The position numbers were made by a program, and so were the translations under genes. The notes under the pieces are model-generated. The model searched no databases, was not told the DNA's origin, and worked only from the letters and a program-made list of their open reading frames with translations. 64,000 nucleotides of DNA from Paenibacillus xylaniclasticus (GTDB taxonomy: Bacteria > Bacillota > Bacilli > Paenibacillales > Paenibacillaceae), in assembly GCF_004001065.1 (NCBI RefSeq), contig NZ_BIML01000011.1:18047-82046 (forward strand). Direction: 5' to 3'. Positions 53,622 through 62,043 of the stretch are shown here, one piece after another; position 1 is the stretch's first letter; every line of letters begins with the position of its first letter.

Positions 53622-54707
53622 TTAATTCACCGATCCTTTCGCAGCTTCCAGCGTTCTGCGGTGGCTGTCCCATACGCCCCACAAGTACATAATGCCTAAC
53701 GCGCGGTCGTATAGGCCGTAGCCCGGACGACATTGCTCATCCCAAATATGGCGGCCGTGGTCCGGACGCGCGAAGCCTTCGAACCCTTCTTCGGCGAAAG
53801 CCTGTACAATGCCGGCAATATCAACCGAGCCGTCCTGCGTCCGGTGCGACGTCTCGACGAAATCGCCATTGTCGTAAATACGAACGTTGCGGATATGCGT
53901 AAATGGAATGCGATCAATAAATTCATGCACCATCGACACGATATCGTTCGCCGGATTCGCGCCAAGCGATCCACTGCACAGCGTTATGCCGTTATACGGA
54001 CTGTCATGCAGCGCGAGGAAGCGGCGAATATTGTCTTGGCTCGTAATGATGCGCGGCAGACCGAAGATCGGCCATGGCGGATCGTCCGGGTGGATTGCCA
54101 TTTTGATATCGTGCTCGGCAGCAACCGGAATAATCTCATCCAAGAAATATTTGCAGTTCGCCCATAGATCCTCTTGGGTAACGCCCTTATAGGCTTCGAA
54201 CAGCTTCGTCAGATGTGCGAGACGTTCTGGCTCCCAGCCCGGCATTGTCAACGCAGAGTTTTTATTAATCTCTTTCACGAGATCGAATGGATCGATGTCG
54301 GCAATACGGCTTTTCTCATAGAACAGCGCCGTCGAGCCGTCCTCCAGCTCCTTATGCAGATCAGTGCGCAGCCAGTCGAACACAGGCATAAAGTTATAAC
54401 AAATGACCTTGACGCCGACTTGAGCGAGCTTGGCAATCGTCTTCTTATAGTTGTCGATGTAGAGATCGCGCGTTGGCAATCCGAGCTTAATATCCTCATG
54501 AATGTTGACGCTTTCAACGACCTTTATATGCAGCCCGGCGCGGTCAGCCTGCTCCTTGACGGCCATTATTTTGTCCATTGGCCATTCTTCGCCTGCTGGA
54601 ACGTCATGCAGCGCCCATACGATGCCTTCCACGCCCGGGATTTGACGGATTTGATCAAGCGATACGGTGTCGTTGCCTTCACCGAACCAGCGGAATACCA
54701 TTTTCAT
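53622..54707 (-). CDS. uxuA: Mannonate dehydratase
   Basis: A 361-residue Fe2+/Mn2+ enzyme that converts D-mannonate to 2-keto-3-deoxygluconate. The start [17 protein letters not shown] and then [20 protein letters not shown] are typical, as are the central LTMPGWEP region, [18 protein letters not shown] and the ending [20 protein letters not shown] with metal-binding His/Cys. GGAGG stands 11 bases before the ATG at 54707; an open frame further upstream overlaps the GntR gene 3' end and is not family-like. Second gene of the uronate operon. Confidence 0.96.
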   Translation of the reverse strand: MKMVFRWFGEGNDTVSLDQIRQIPGVEGIVWALHDVPAGEEWPMDKIMAVKEQADRAGLHIKVVESVNIHEDIKLGLPTRDLYIDNYKKTIAKLAQVGVKVICYNFMPVFDWLRTDLHKELEDGSTALFYEKSRIADIDPFDLVKEINKNSALTMPGWEPERLAHLTKLFEAYKGVTQEDLWANCKYFLDEIIPVAAEHDIKMAIHPDDPPWPIFGLPRIITSQDNIRRFLALHDSPYNGITLCSGSLGANPANDIVSMVHEFIDRIPFTHIRNVRIYDNGDFVETSHRTQDGSVDIAGIVQAFAEEGFEGFARPDHGRHIWDEQCRPGYGLYDRALGIMYLWGVWDSHRRTLEAAKGSVN

Positions 54708-54751
54708 TCGGAAATTCGCCTCCAAGTAGCAGTTAAGTTGTTCTACCCTCG

Positions 54752-55435
54752 TTATGCTTTGAAATAATCCGGGTACTTCTCCTTCAGCAGTGCTTGATCG
54801 GATACCGATAAATGCATATGATCCGTCATCAGCTTGACAGCCGATTCCGCATCGTGAACACGAATCGCTTCGACGATGCTGCGGTGCTGCTCGAACAGAT
54901 GATTCCATTGATGATCCACAGCCAGCCGAAGCATGCGGCTTCGGTTCAAATGCGCGATAATGCCGCCGAGCACAGCCCACGTATTGCTTTTATTGCAGCC
55001 TTCGAAGATCGTTCGATGGAACGATTCGTCCAGCTCGAACATGAGCCGGTAATCGTGTGCATCGATACAAGCACGCTGACGCGTAATATTATCGTCAAGC
55101 GCCGCCATATGCTCCGTCGGAAAATCAGCACAGGCCAGCTTCACAACCGCTACCTCCAGCTGCTCCCTCATAAACCGCGCTTCCTCTACCAGATTCGTGT
55201 CGATGAGCGATACGAATGTACCACGCTGCGGATACACCTCCAGCAGCCCCTCCTGTGCGAGCCTTACGAAGCTTTCTCGAACAGGCGTACGGCTGACATT
55301 GAATTTGAGCGCAATATCCTTCTCCGAAATCGCGGTGCCCGGTGGGAGCTCCAGCTTCAGAATAAGCTCTCGTAGCGAAGCATAGACAGCGTCGCGCGTC
55401 GACACCGATTGCACAGGCTTTAACGTGAAATTCAA
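54752..55435 (-). CDS. GntR-family regulator, FadR subfamily (uronate regulator)
   Basis: A 227-residue regulator. The N-terminal winged helix (YASLRELILKLELPPGTAIS, ALKFNVSRTPVRESFVRLAQ) and the C-terminal FCD domain (AALDDNITRQRACIDAHDYR, ELDESFHRTIFEGC with its metal-ligand Asp/His) are of the FadR/UxuR/ExuR group. It probably represses the uxuA-SDR-aguA genes behind it and releases DNA on binding a uronate intermediate. The TTG at 55435 is preferred because GGAGGTG lies five bases upstream; an ATG at 55456 would put that ribosome site inside the gene. A perfect palindrome at 55481 is its likely operator. Confidence 0.88.
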   Translation of the reverse strand: MNFTLKPVQSVSTRDAVYASLRELILKLELPPGTAISEKDIALKFNVSRTPVRESFVRLAQEGLLEVYPQRGTFVSLIDTNLVEEARFMREQLEVAVVKLACADFPTEHMAALDDNITRQRACIDAHDYRLMFELDESFHRTIFEGCNKSNTWAVLGGIIAHLNRSRMLRLAVDHQWNHLFEQHRSIVEAIRVHDAESAVKLMTDHMHLSVSDQALLKEKYPDYFKA

Positions 55436-55480
55436 TGGTTCACCTCCTCTGATCACAGCTCGTTATGATAATACTGCAAT

Positions 55481-55502
55481 ACTACCATACTTGTATGGTA
55501 GT
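55481..55502 (-). promoter_or_regulatory. Operator palindrome upstream of the GntR gene
   Basis: A perfect inverted repeat with 10-base arms (ACTACCATAC, two-base centre TT, GTATGGTAGT), 46 bases upstream of the GntR start. Size and symmetry suit a FadR-type GntR dimer. Confidence 0.75.
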
Positions 55503-55610
55503 TAAAAGTGGCGAATTGAAATCTGTTATATCTCAAAACAATTCGGACTATTTTAAAAGAGAGTATCTTTCCGGCTGAAAAATATGTGTTGTTCATAGGT
55601 TTGCCAAAAA

Positions 55611-55697
55611 TCAGCCTACAAGATGGATCTTGTACCCGAGTACGTTGGCTTCGCCTTTCAGCGTGAACTTCGTCGACGGAAGTTGTACGTTATTCAT
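55611..55697 (-). CDS. 28-residue ORF with a good ribosome site; probably a gene remnant
   Basis: An ATG at 55697 with GGAG eight bases upstream opens a 28-codon frame that begins MNNVQLPSTKFTLKGEANVL and ends at TGA. It reads like the N-terminus of a folded protein cut short, and lies upstream of the GntR gene on the same strand. I do not recognise it. It may be a truncated former gene of the uronate cluster. Confidence 0.35.
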   Translation of the reverse strand: MNNVQLPSTKFTLKGEANVLGYKIHLVG

Positions 55698-56085
55698 GCG
55701 CTTCTCCACCAATCATAACTTCTTACAAATTTAATACTTTGTGTATTATAGGAATGAGAGGATTGGTGACTAGCCTTTTGACACATGACCTTCTCATTAA
55801 CAACAATACAAAAGTTGTCTTAACCCCGCACTAAGATACGATCAATTCCTTCCGCCGTAACTATCTGTTTCAGTTGATTAAATAGTTGAGATTTTGTGAT
55901 AAATCTGAAGAAAACGAAGATAACAAAAATCAGGTCAATCATGGTAGTGCCTGCCCATAATCAACCTGCTAGATGTATTGGAATAGAATTACTTAGGGTA
56001 TAATTAAAACACTTGATGTACGTACAACCAAAATAAAGAAAACTCTATATGGGTATTACTAGGGTTATAAGTGTTATTGGTTGAA
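55698..56085. other. AT-rich region without genes
   Basis: About 390 bases of AT-rich DNA at the border between the native uronate operon and the mobile region. No convincing gene, RNA or terminator. It marks a sharp drop in GC content. Confidence 0.4.
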
Positions 56086-56390
56086 TGGAATTGTCAAGAA
56101 AAGTGCAGTTTGAAAACACCCTCATACAGAAATCCCGTTACTAAGCAGCTTGTGAATACATCCTCTGACGATAAATGACTGGGGGCCAACCCCCAGGGTT
56201 AGAGGTGTAGATCCGCTGTCTGTTATAGTAGACCATAATGTATCTGAAGATGATCGATTTCATATAGGCCATCGGATAGCGCTCGGTGTTGATCTTGTAG
56301 AGCTTTTCTTTTTTTAACGTAGCAAAAAAGCTTTCCATCCTTGCATTGTCATAGCAACGTCCTGTGCCACTCATGCTCTGAATAGCATCT
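56086..56390 (-). mobile_element. IS3-family remnant (3' end of the transposase)
   Basis: The minus-strand frame 56390-56141 encodes the C-terminal end of an IS3 OrfB integrase: IQSMSGTGRCYDNARMESFF, ATLKKEKLYKINTERYP and YYNRQRIYTSNPGGWPP. The final DDE Glu is in NARMESFF. The 5' two thirds and OrfA are missing. A likely terminal sequence TGGAATTGTC begins at 56086. It has truncated the neighbouring winged-helix gene, whose frame runs into it. It may be a relic of the same IS family that begins at 63647. Confidence 0.85.
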
Positions 56391-56768
56391 CATGGGAACA
56401 TCGAAGGCAAACAGGTTCTCAATCTTTCTAGCTCTGTTTCCTTCGGGGAGACATCTGCGAATAAAGGTTTTTATCCAATAATGAATCCCCTCGCTCAGCA
56501 GTATATAAGGGTTTTTCGACAGATCGCAAACCATGAATATATCGGTCGAGGACGTATGCCTTCTACGAATGATCCCCTTGTCAACAAGTCCATTTAGCAT
56601 TTTGCTCACCGTTTTTTCAGATATCCCTGTATTATTCGCCTGGCGGCATGTTACGTAACTGCCTTTCTCCTGTTCTACGTCCAGTTCCGCGAATGCGCCC
56701 TCGTCGTCAATGTAGTGAAACTGGTTTTTCATGTCATCCAACCATTGATATACTGCCATATTCATCAT
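56349..56768 (-). CDS. Winged-helix protein, C-terminus replaced by IS3 sequence
   Basis: The N-terminal ~110 residues look like a phage/plasmid-type winged helix (ELDVEQEKGSYVTCRQANNT, GISEKTVSKMLNGLVDKGII RRR), similar to replication or regulatory proteins of mobile elements. After FAFDVPMR the frame enters the IS3 remnant (about 56390) and ends after a dozen foreign residues. It is therefore a 3'-truncated gene. Function unknown. Confidence 0.55.
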   Translation of the reverse strand: MMNMAVYQWLDDMKNQFHYIDDEGAFAELDVEQEKGSYVTCRQANNTGISEKTVSKMLNGLVDKGIIRRRHTSSTDIFMVCDLSKNPYILLSEGIHYWIKTFIRRCLPEGNRARKIENLFAFDVPMRCYSEHEWHRTLL

Positions 56769-56879
56769 CCTTTTCTTTTTTGTCAGAAGCGTTGCTCTTT
56801 CAATTTCTCTATACGAAGGGGGGACGCGGCAGTTAAGACCTGCACAAAAAGAAATCCCTGCACAACGGCGGGGGACAGA

Positions 56880-57245
56880 TTAGCCAAACAACGGCAAGTA
56901 TTTACGGTAGTAATCTATATGATTACTGGATAACCGCCAATCATACTGATTTAGGAATCGAGCGACTTTGGCTATGACTTGATTCCGATGAACGACATCA
57001 TTGTGCTTCGATCTAGCAAGGTAATGTGCAAGGCTTAGCTCGACTTGCTCTTGTGGCATCGGGTCCTTGACATACTTTACGAAGATGCCGACAAGCTCGT
57101 CCATATCATTGGAACAATGACCGAGCACATACTCCCGCCGCATCAGAGTTAGGGCTGTATCTAAGGGTAGTCGATTTATGGATGCGCCCACCCTTCTGTG
57201 GCGGCGGGGGCGGCTAGCTTTTGCTGAACGCTCCATTTCCTCCAT
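56880..57245 (-). CDS. Hypothetical protein of mobile-element type
   Basis: An up to 121-residue protein, helical and basic at the N-terminus (ASRPRRHRRVG), then TALTLMRREYVLGHCSND and VSL-like helices ending YDWRLSSNHIDYYRKYLPLFG. It overlaps the 3' end of the upstream gene by 70 bases in another frame, so the real start may be internal. No family recognised. It shares strand and composition with its neighbour. Confidence 0.5.
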   Translation of the reverse strand: MEEMERSAKASRPRRHRRVGASINRLPLDTALTLMRREYVLGHCSNDMDELVGIFVKYVKDPMPQEQVELSLAHYLARSKHNDVVHRNQVIAKVARFLNQYDWRLSSNHIDYYRKYLPLFG

Positions 57246-57439
57246 AATAGATACTGCCGCTGTGCTTCGTACTCATCAAAGCCATGCTGTACCATGATAT
57301 TCAGGATGGCGCGGGGGATGGAATCGGTATAGCCATACAGGCAACTACGAAACCTTTCCCATGAGATGTCATACAGGACAACAAACGCTCGATGTGTTAG
57401 CCCTAGCTTCTGTATGCATTCTTTGACTGGGTGATTCAT
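57176..57439 (-). CDS. Small protein with a possible DNA-binding helix-turn-helix
   Basis: An 87-residue protein starting at ATG 57439, nine bases behind AAAGGGG. The sequence VKECIQKLGLTHRAFVVLYD then ISWERFRSCLYGYTDSIPRA resembles a Cro/C1-type helix-turn-helix with a recognition helix at WERFRSCLYG. Together with the following gene it looks like cargo of a phage or conjugative element. Function not known. Confidence 0.55.
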   Translation of the reverse strand: MNHPVKECIQKLGLTHRAFVVLYDISWERFRSCLYGYTDSIPRAILNIMVQHGFDEYEAQRQYLLWRKWSVQQKLAAPAATEGWAHP

Positions 57440-57796
57440 GAATGATTGCCCCTTTCGTAATATCCTCCACATTAGGTTAGACACTCTACAGGCAGGAATC
57501 ACAACAGACATACAGAAGCATAGAGCGTTTTTTGAATCTTGAATTTGTCACATCGAAATAACAGACTGCTTAAGGAATAACGCTAACTCCCGAATGTATT
57601 AGATTAGATTGCCGCATCTCCCCGCACTATATAGATGATTTACTGATTCAGATTAATCTTCACAGAGCATGTATAAATGAATTTGCTTGGCTTCGTTATC
57701 ACCCGCCTACCATATTCATGGTGCATGGTGCGCGGGTATGTCATGGGAATGAAAAAAGAGACCTTGAAAGGCATGAGCCAATCAAGGTCGGAAATA

Positions 57797-58468
57797 CTAT
57801 TCGATTCCAAGTTTTTCTCTGTTTGCCATGTTGACGTTCCATAATTCTTCAATTGGAACAATCGCCCTTGTTCGATTGGTTAGAGCGTCTCCTTCTGCCC
57901 ATAGATATGGATAAATTAAGACACCTTTGTCACCATCCAAGCATTTTACTTCTTCTAACCAATTGTTCCAGCGGAATGATTCATAAAATTTCCTTACATC
58001 TCCAAGAAAAGCCCAGTTCAAAAAATCCGAATACTGCATATCCAGGCTCTCCCACTCTAAGGTGTCAGGTGCAAGATAAAATATTTCACCGAGCTTACCT
58101 TCAAAAGCCCCGCCATTCATTGCATAAAAACCACCAACTACATCATCTGCAATCAGTAATGATGATTGCATTCTTGAACTCTTACCATTGGAATTTACTC
58201 CGTTCCAACTTGTCAGACTTCTAGGTAATTTGACACTGCCAGAACCTAAAAAACGTAACCAGCCATGCTCAACTAGAATACCGCCAGTATAGTATGAGAC
58301 AGCCCCCAAGACAGATTTGGTAGTGACTTGTAGCTGATATAATACATTGCTGGCATCTTGCTTACTTACGGCTAGGATTTCAACGTCATTCGTAGCTTTT
58401 GAAGCCCATTCCTGTACCATCAACCATGTAGATTCAGGTCGTAGAATTAGCTCGTCTAAAGATTTCAC
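57797..58468 (-). CDS. DUF2625 family protein, putative immunity to the NucA/NucB toxin
   Basis: A 223-residue soluble protein. VKSLDELILRPESTWLMVQ, LQVTTKSVLGAVSYYTGGIL and HGWLRFLGSGSVKLPRSLTS are clear DUF2625 features. The start is the GTG at 58468, preceded by GAGGTG; a longer frame to 58513 overlaps the toxin stop. The gene begins 35 bases after the toxin stop, the standard place for an immunity gene. DUF2625-type proteins are found in such positions; binding to the nuclease domain is inferred. AT-rich like the toxin. Confidence 0.75.
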   Translation of the reverse strand: MKSLDELILRPESTWLMVQEWASKATNDVEILAVSKQDASNVLYQLQVTTKSVLGAVSYYTGGILVEHGWLRFLGSGSVKLPRSLTSWNGVNSNGKSSRMQSSLLIADDVVGGFYAMNGGAFEGKLGEIFYLAPDTLEWESLDMQYSDFLNWAFLGDVRKFYESFRWNNWLEEVKCLDGDKGVLIYPYLWAEGDALTNRTRAIVPIEELWNVNMANREKLGIE

Positions 58469-58502
58469 AGAAATCACCTCGTTCCATAAATAATAACATA
58501 GG

Positions 58503-59896
58503 TCAATCGTCAATCTTTATCTTTATTTGCGTTCCATCAGGGTATTGTCTCAACTGATGCCCTATTGTTGAGCCTGCACCCCTATTATCCGACGGTGAAA
58601 TAGGACGAACACTCGCTCCTTTTCCACCTTCTTCAAACATTGCTGGTGGATATTCATCAAGGTCTTTGCCCGAAACTTTTTCATGACCCTTAAGAGATTC
58701 TTTTCTGTTGGCTTTTGCCCCATCACGTTTAATTGTCAAAGTATCAGGATGCCCATTTTTGATAGCATCCTCAATATGCTGTGCTGTTTCAGGATACTTG
58801 CTTCTGGAAATTGTACATTCAGGACAATCAACTTTAGACGTCCCCTCAGCAATCTTAATCCCCATCGCATCCAACACATCAGCTTCGTTATCTAGCTTCT
58901 TCACTAACTTGCCGTTGGAATCTAGGATTTCGTACGTACCATCTGGAAGACGCTTTATCGTATTTAATTTCCCTACCTCGTCGTAGAAGGTGCCTCCTCC
59001 CCTGCGTATTCCACTTATAATCTCTTCTGCATCATCTAAGTTTTTGATTTTTTTGAATGACTTAAATGCACCCAAAAACGGGAACATCGACAGAACAATT
59101 GCTCCTGTATCTTTTGCATGTGACCAGCTCCACTCCCAGTTGTAGAATTTCTCTGAAAGATCACTGATGTCCATTGGTAAGTCTGCTCCAGTGAATCCTA
59201 GGAGGGTTCGAGCAAATATCCCCCATCCTGTCACTTCATCTGCATAATCCCCTTGTATGGTATATTCGAGTGTTTTCTGGGTGTAACTCTTACCATAGGT
59301 CTCTTTCAGCCACAGATCATATTCAGTTAGAGGAGGCGTTCCTATCCCATTAGGCTTGTACACATATTTCATGAAGTAATCAAGCAGTGGCTCCTCATCC
59401 AGGTTATCTCCTGTGATTAAGGTTCCATCTGGCAGGAAGACAGGCAGACTCTTAAGTCTTGCTTCTTCGTAAGACGCTAACGCCTCTTGCACACTGTCTT
59501 GGGTGAAGACCATGATATCTAATGGATTCTCTGGGCTTTCCACTGCGATTCGATCTGAGCGAAAATGTGCCTGTTGTCTTTTCCCATCCAGCATCATACT
59601 CGAATCCTCACATACGAATACCACCGATTCACCTGCGGTTAGATTAACCTGCACACCCTCACTCGGGATTGATCCTTGTTCACTAACAAAGTCTGGATTG
59701 ACTCGTATATTCTTAGCCGTCAGATCGATGCTCCCTGCACTATGTACGATAATTCCGCTGCCCTCTACCAATGTTAATTGTGAGGCGCCACCCTTCGCAT
59801 GCAGCTTCACCTGATGATCATCTAGTAGCAACGATTGATTCCCTGGCGAGAACCATTGCTTAGCGTTTCCCTCTATTACCTGTATTGTTTTTCCAT
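58503..59896 (-). CDS. Polymorphic toxin with C-terminal NucA/NucB DNase domain (5' end frameshifted)
   Basis: About 464 residues. N-terminal ~120 residues ([34 protein letters not shown]) resemble the beta-rich trailing part of VgrG/baseplate-type proteins; then a linker with a helical, hydrophobic pretoxin-like segment ([20 protein letters not shown]); the last ~95 residues are a NucA/NucB nuclease ([59 protein letters not shown]). The natural start appears to be the ATG at 59894-59896 behind GGAG, but the A run after it (59888-59892) has five As where six keep the frame; without that base, only an internal TTG at 59831 is left. Immunity gene follows. Confidence 0.82.
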
Positions 59897-59930
59897 GTCA
59901 TTCAACTCCTTCGTTTATTTTCTGCACGCA

Positions 59931-59977
59931 AAAAAGCTCATTCCTACTGATAGCTCAAGTTGGAAAGAGCTTTTTAA
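59931..59977. terminator. Bidirectional hairpin between pentapeptide gene and toxin
   Basis: Stem AAAAGCTC / GAGCTTTT with flanking A and T runs, able to terminate in either direction. On the minus strand it separates the pentapeptide gene from the toxin. Confidence 0.65.
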
Positions 59978-60086
59978 AGTTTATCAAGTATTTGAATCAG
60001 CTAGTGTTTAATTTACTGGTTGAATTATACGATCTTGTTGTTGAGATTGTAAACGGGTCTACAAAGATTTTAACAAGGACCCAATT

Positions 60087-60359
60087 CTAATCTTTTTTGA
60101 AAATAGCTCCCATTTCCTCTAGGCTAATATTTTCAGACCAAGTAGTATTATGATTGTAAAAAGCCCCATTAAAAATAACATTGTAAATCTCTACGTTGGA
60201 TAAATCTACTTCAGATAAATCAGCACCAGTAAAGTCTACATCTTGAAGAATGGAATTCCTAAAAGATGCTCTCGATAAATCACAATATATAAATTTTACA
60301 TCTTTTAGAGTAGAATGAATAAACCTCGCTTTCATCATACTAGAATTACAAAAATTCAC
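60087..60359 (-). CDS. Pentapeptide-repeat protein (5'-truncated)
   Basis: A 90-residue right-handed quadrilateral beta-helix-type repeat: MKARFIHSTLKDVKFIYCDL, SRASFRNSILQDVDFTGADL, SEVDLSNVEIYN, ending in a short acidic tail. The frame stays open upstream to about 60409 (T-F-Y-E-S-V-V-E-E before the first N-F-C repeat) and then meets a stop, where repeat coding switches to the other strand. So this is probably the C-terminal part of a longer gene. In toxin islands such proteins can be immunity or accessory proteins; function unknown. Confidence 0.65.
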   Translation of the reverse strand: MNFCNSSMMKARFIHSTLKDVKFIYCDLSRASFRNSILQDVDFTGADLSEVDLSNVEIYNVIFNGAFYNHNTTWSENISLEEMGAIFKKD

Positions 60360-60404
60360 TTCTTCTACTACAGATTCATAAAACGTAGTTTTTATAACCT
60401 CTCA

Positions 60405-60596
60405 ACATTACAGAAATGTTTATTAACCAATACTGATTTTTATTATTCTAATCTGGCATCAATTAACTTTTTAGAGGTTAGTATGAATGGCGTAGTTTTG
60501 ACAAAGTCAAATTTGGATTACTCAATATTTAAGAAATGTGAAGCCACTAACTCTACTCTAATTCAAGCCCACCCTGTCGTTCTTCATCAATGTTAA
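60405..60596 (+). pseudogene. Pentapeptide-repeat fragment in inverted orientation
   Basis: On the plus strand, repeats continue: LQKCLLTNTDFYYSNLASIN, FLEVSMNGVVLTKSNLDYSI, FKKCEATNSTLIQ, then unrelated residues to the stop. It abuts the minus-strand pentapeptide gene at about 60400. The simplest reading is that a ~165-base piece of one pentapeptide gene was inverted, or that two fragments were joined head to head. Confidence 0.5.
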
Positions 60597-60801
60597 ACTT
60601 ATGGACTGGGTCTCTTGCCAAATCTCCATACTCATCTGGTGTTCTAGCATGATAAGTTCCCTTATCACCATACTTATCCATTAAATCCTGATAATAATCC
60701 GGCGCAGTTTCTCTAATTTTATCCAAGTTAGCTTTGGCGTCCCCTAAGTAGTAATAAGGAATAAAGAAGGCGGCAACTGTTTTACCAATTATCACCGACA
60801 C
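60553..60801 (-). pseudogene. Toxin-linker remnant
   Basis: The minus-strand frame encodes KANLDKIRETAPDYYQDLMD, then TPDEYGDLARDPVHKFNIDE and ERQGGLELE, resembling the conserved linker just before C-terminal toxin tips in Bacillota polymorphic toxins (DPVH...E-R-x-x-G-L-x-L-E). It has no good start and stops where the inverted pentapeptide piece begins, so it is a fragment of a larger, destroyed toxin gene. The frame is open upstream to about 60858. Confidence 0.55.
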
Positions 60802-60864
60802 TGGGTGGGTGTTTTTGAATAGCCGCCACTTGTATGTTTGTATTGTTTAGATTAATGCGGCAGA

Positions 60865-60909
60865 TAAAAAAAGAAACCACAATACGGGTGGCAAGTTCGC
60901 ATTGTGGCT
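60865..60909 (-). terminator. Terminator of the second toxin/immunity pair
   Basis: Minus-strand stem AGCCACAAT / ATTGTGGT with a 17-base loop, followed by TTCTTTTTTTATC. Confidence 0.75.
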
Positions 60910-60974
60910 GGTTGATTATGTTGAACGATGGTTACACAAAAATCCTAGCCCCTTTTAACTGCCTCCATGTTACC

Positions 60975-61445
60975 TTAAAAGCTCTCCTTTGGATTTTTAT
61001 AGCACCATTCATTATCAAACGGATTTCTAATTATTTTCTCTAAATCATCTAGTTCATAAAACCAATCAAATTCCGTCCAGAGCTTGATATCTTTATATGC
61101 CTTGATAAAATGATAACTAAATTTAAGCAGTATTTCTTCGTTCAGGTTGTAATCTTCCACCATAATCAGTCTGAAAAGATTTTCACTTGGATTATAAAAA
61201 TCAAGGTTTATATAGTTATTATGTTCAAACTTCTCATCAAATGCCCAGAATGGAATCTTTCTCTCTGAATATTTGTCAAGCGGAATATCACTTATAGTGG
61301 CATGAATACACCTAAAATTTCCATACTCGTCAAATCTCTTATCAAATACAAAATATAAATTATTATTTTCTGATATTTTTTCTATATTTTCTAAAATATT
61401 CAATAATGAAATATTCAAAGATTCTTTAGCTAAAAAAATCGCCAT
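60975..61445 (-). CDS. Putative immunity protein of the PD-(D/E)XK-type toxin
   Basis: A 156-residue acidic, AT-rich soluble protein (FVFDKRFDEYGNFRCIHATI, IPFWAFDEKFEHNNYINLDF, ELDDLEKIIRNPFDNEWCYK) without recognised family motif. Its start overlaps the toxin stop at 61445, the usual tight arrangement of toxin tip and immunity gene. It is followed by a terminator. Function inferred from position. Confidence 0.6.
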   Translation of the reverse strand: MAIFLAKESLNISLLNILENIEKISENNNLYFVFDKRFDEYGNFRCIHATISDIPLDKYSERKIPFWAFDEKFEHNNYINLDFYNPSENLFRLIMVEDYNLNEEILLKFSYHFIKAYKDIKLWTEFDWFYELDDLEKIIRNPFDNEWCYKNPKESF

Positions 61446-61954
61446 TACTTCAGCACCTTTCCAAGTTCATCGAGGGAATTAACTATTTTTACACCTGGTA
61501 TCTCTTCTATGCTCTTAATTAATTCCACTACTCTAGGATTTGACATATTAATCGGCTCATCAATATAAATGATAACCTCTTTATTCTGATAGTTAAAATA
61601 ATTAGGATCATTTGAATCTGTATATTTTATTATTTGATCCTTTTTAAGTACACTTGTGGACTTTTTGACCTCTATGAACTGATTTGGTGTAGCGATATCA
61701 ATATCCCCAGCACGGTTTCCAGTTGTAATGTTTTCCACTTTCACACCGAAATGGGTAACTTCTGTTTTACTGTTTACAAATTCGCCTACTTTCCCCTCAA
61801 TAGCAGTTCCAGGGTTCTTGCTATTTTTAGCAATTGTAATTGCATTAGGAATATTTTTGGAATTTTGTTCAATCCAATTTAAAGTGCTTCCAGATGGATT
61901 TTCAAACTCATACTCTAATCCTCTATGGGTTTTAGCTACTACAGGTTCTTTCAT
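61445..61954 (-). CDS. Polymorphic toxin tip with restriction-endonuclease-like motif (truncated)
   Basis: A 169-residue fragment. AGDIDIATPNQFIEVKKSTS gives the D-x(n)-E-x-K pattern of PD-(D/E)XK nucleases, and the preceding GKVGEFVNSKTEVTHFGVKV would supply the first Glu. The end (VVELIKSIEEIPGVKIVNSL) is predicted helical. The reading frame extends a few codons upstream as G-T-G-N-A-V-P-K-M before a stop, about 60 bases from the IS110 element, so the delivery part of the toxin has been lost. The tip alone is unlikely to be exported. DNase activity is inferred from the motif. Confidence 0.62.
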   Translation of the reverse strand: MKEPVVAKTHRGLEYEFENPSGSTLNWIEQNSKNIPNAITIAKNSKNPGTAIEGKVGEFVNSKTEVTHFGVKVENITTGNRAGDIDIATPNQFIEVKKSTSVLKKDQIIKYTDSNDPNYFNYQNKEVIIYIDEPINMSNPRVVELIKSIEEIPGVKIVNSLDELGKVLK

Positions 61955-62043
61955 CTTAGGAACAGCATTCCCCGTCCCCTATGTTGTAAAGCTAATCTAT
62001 TGAAAATATACGGTGGTTGCTAGATTACTAGCGATCCCACCAA

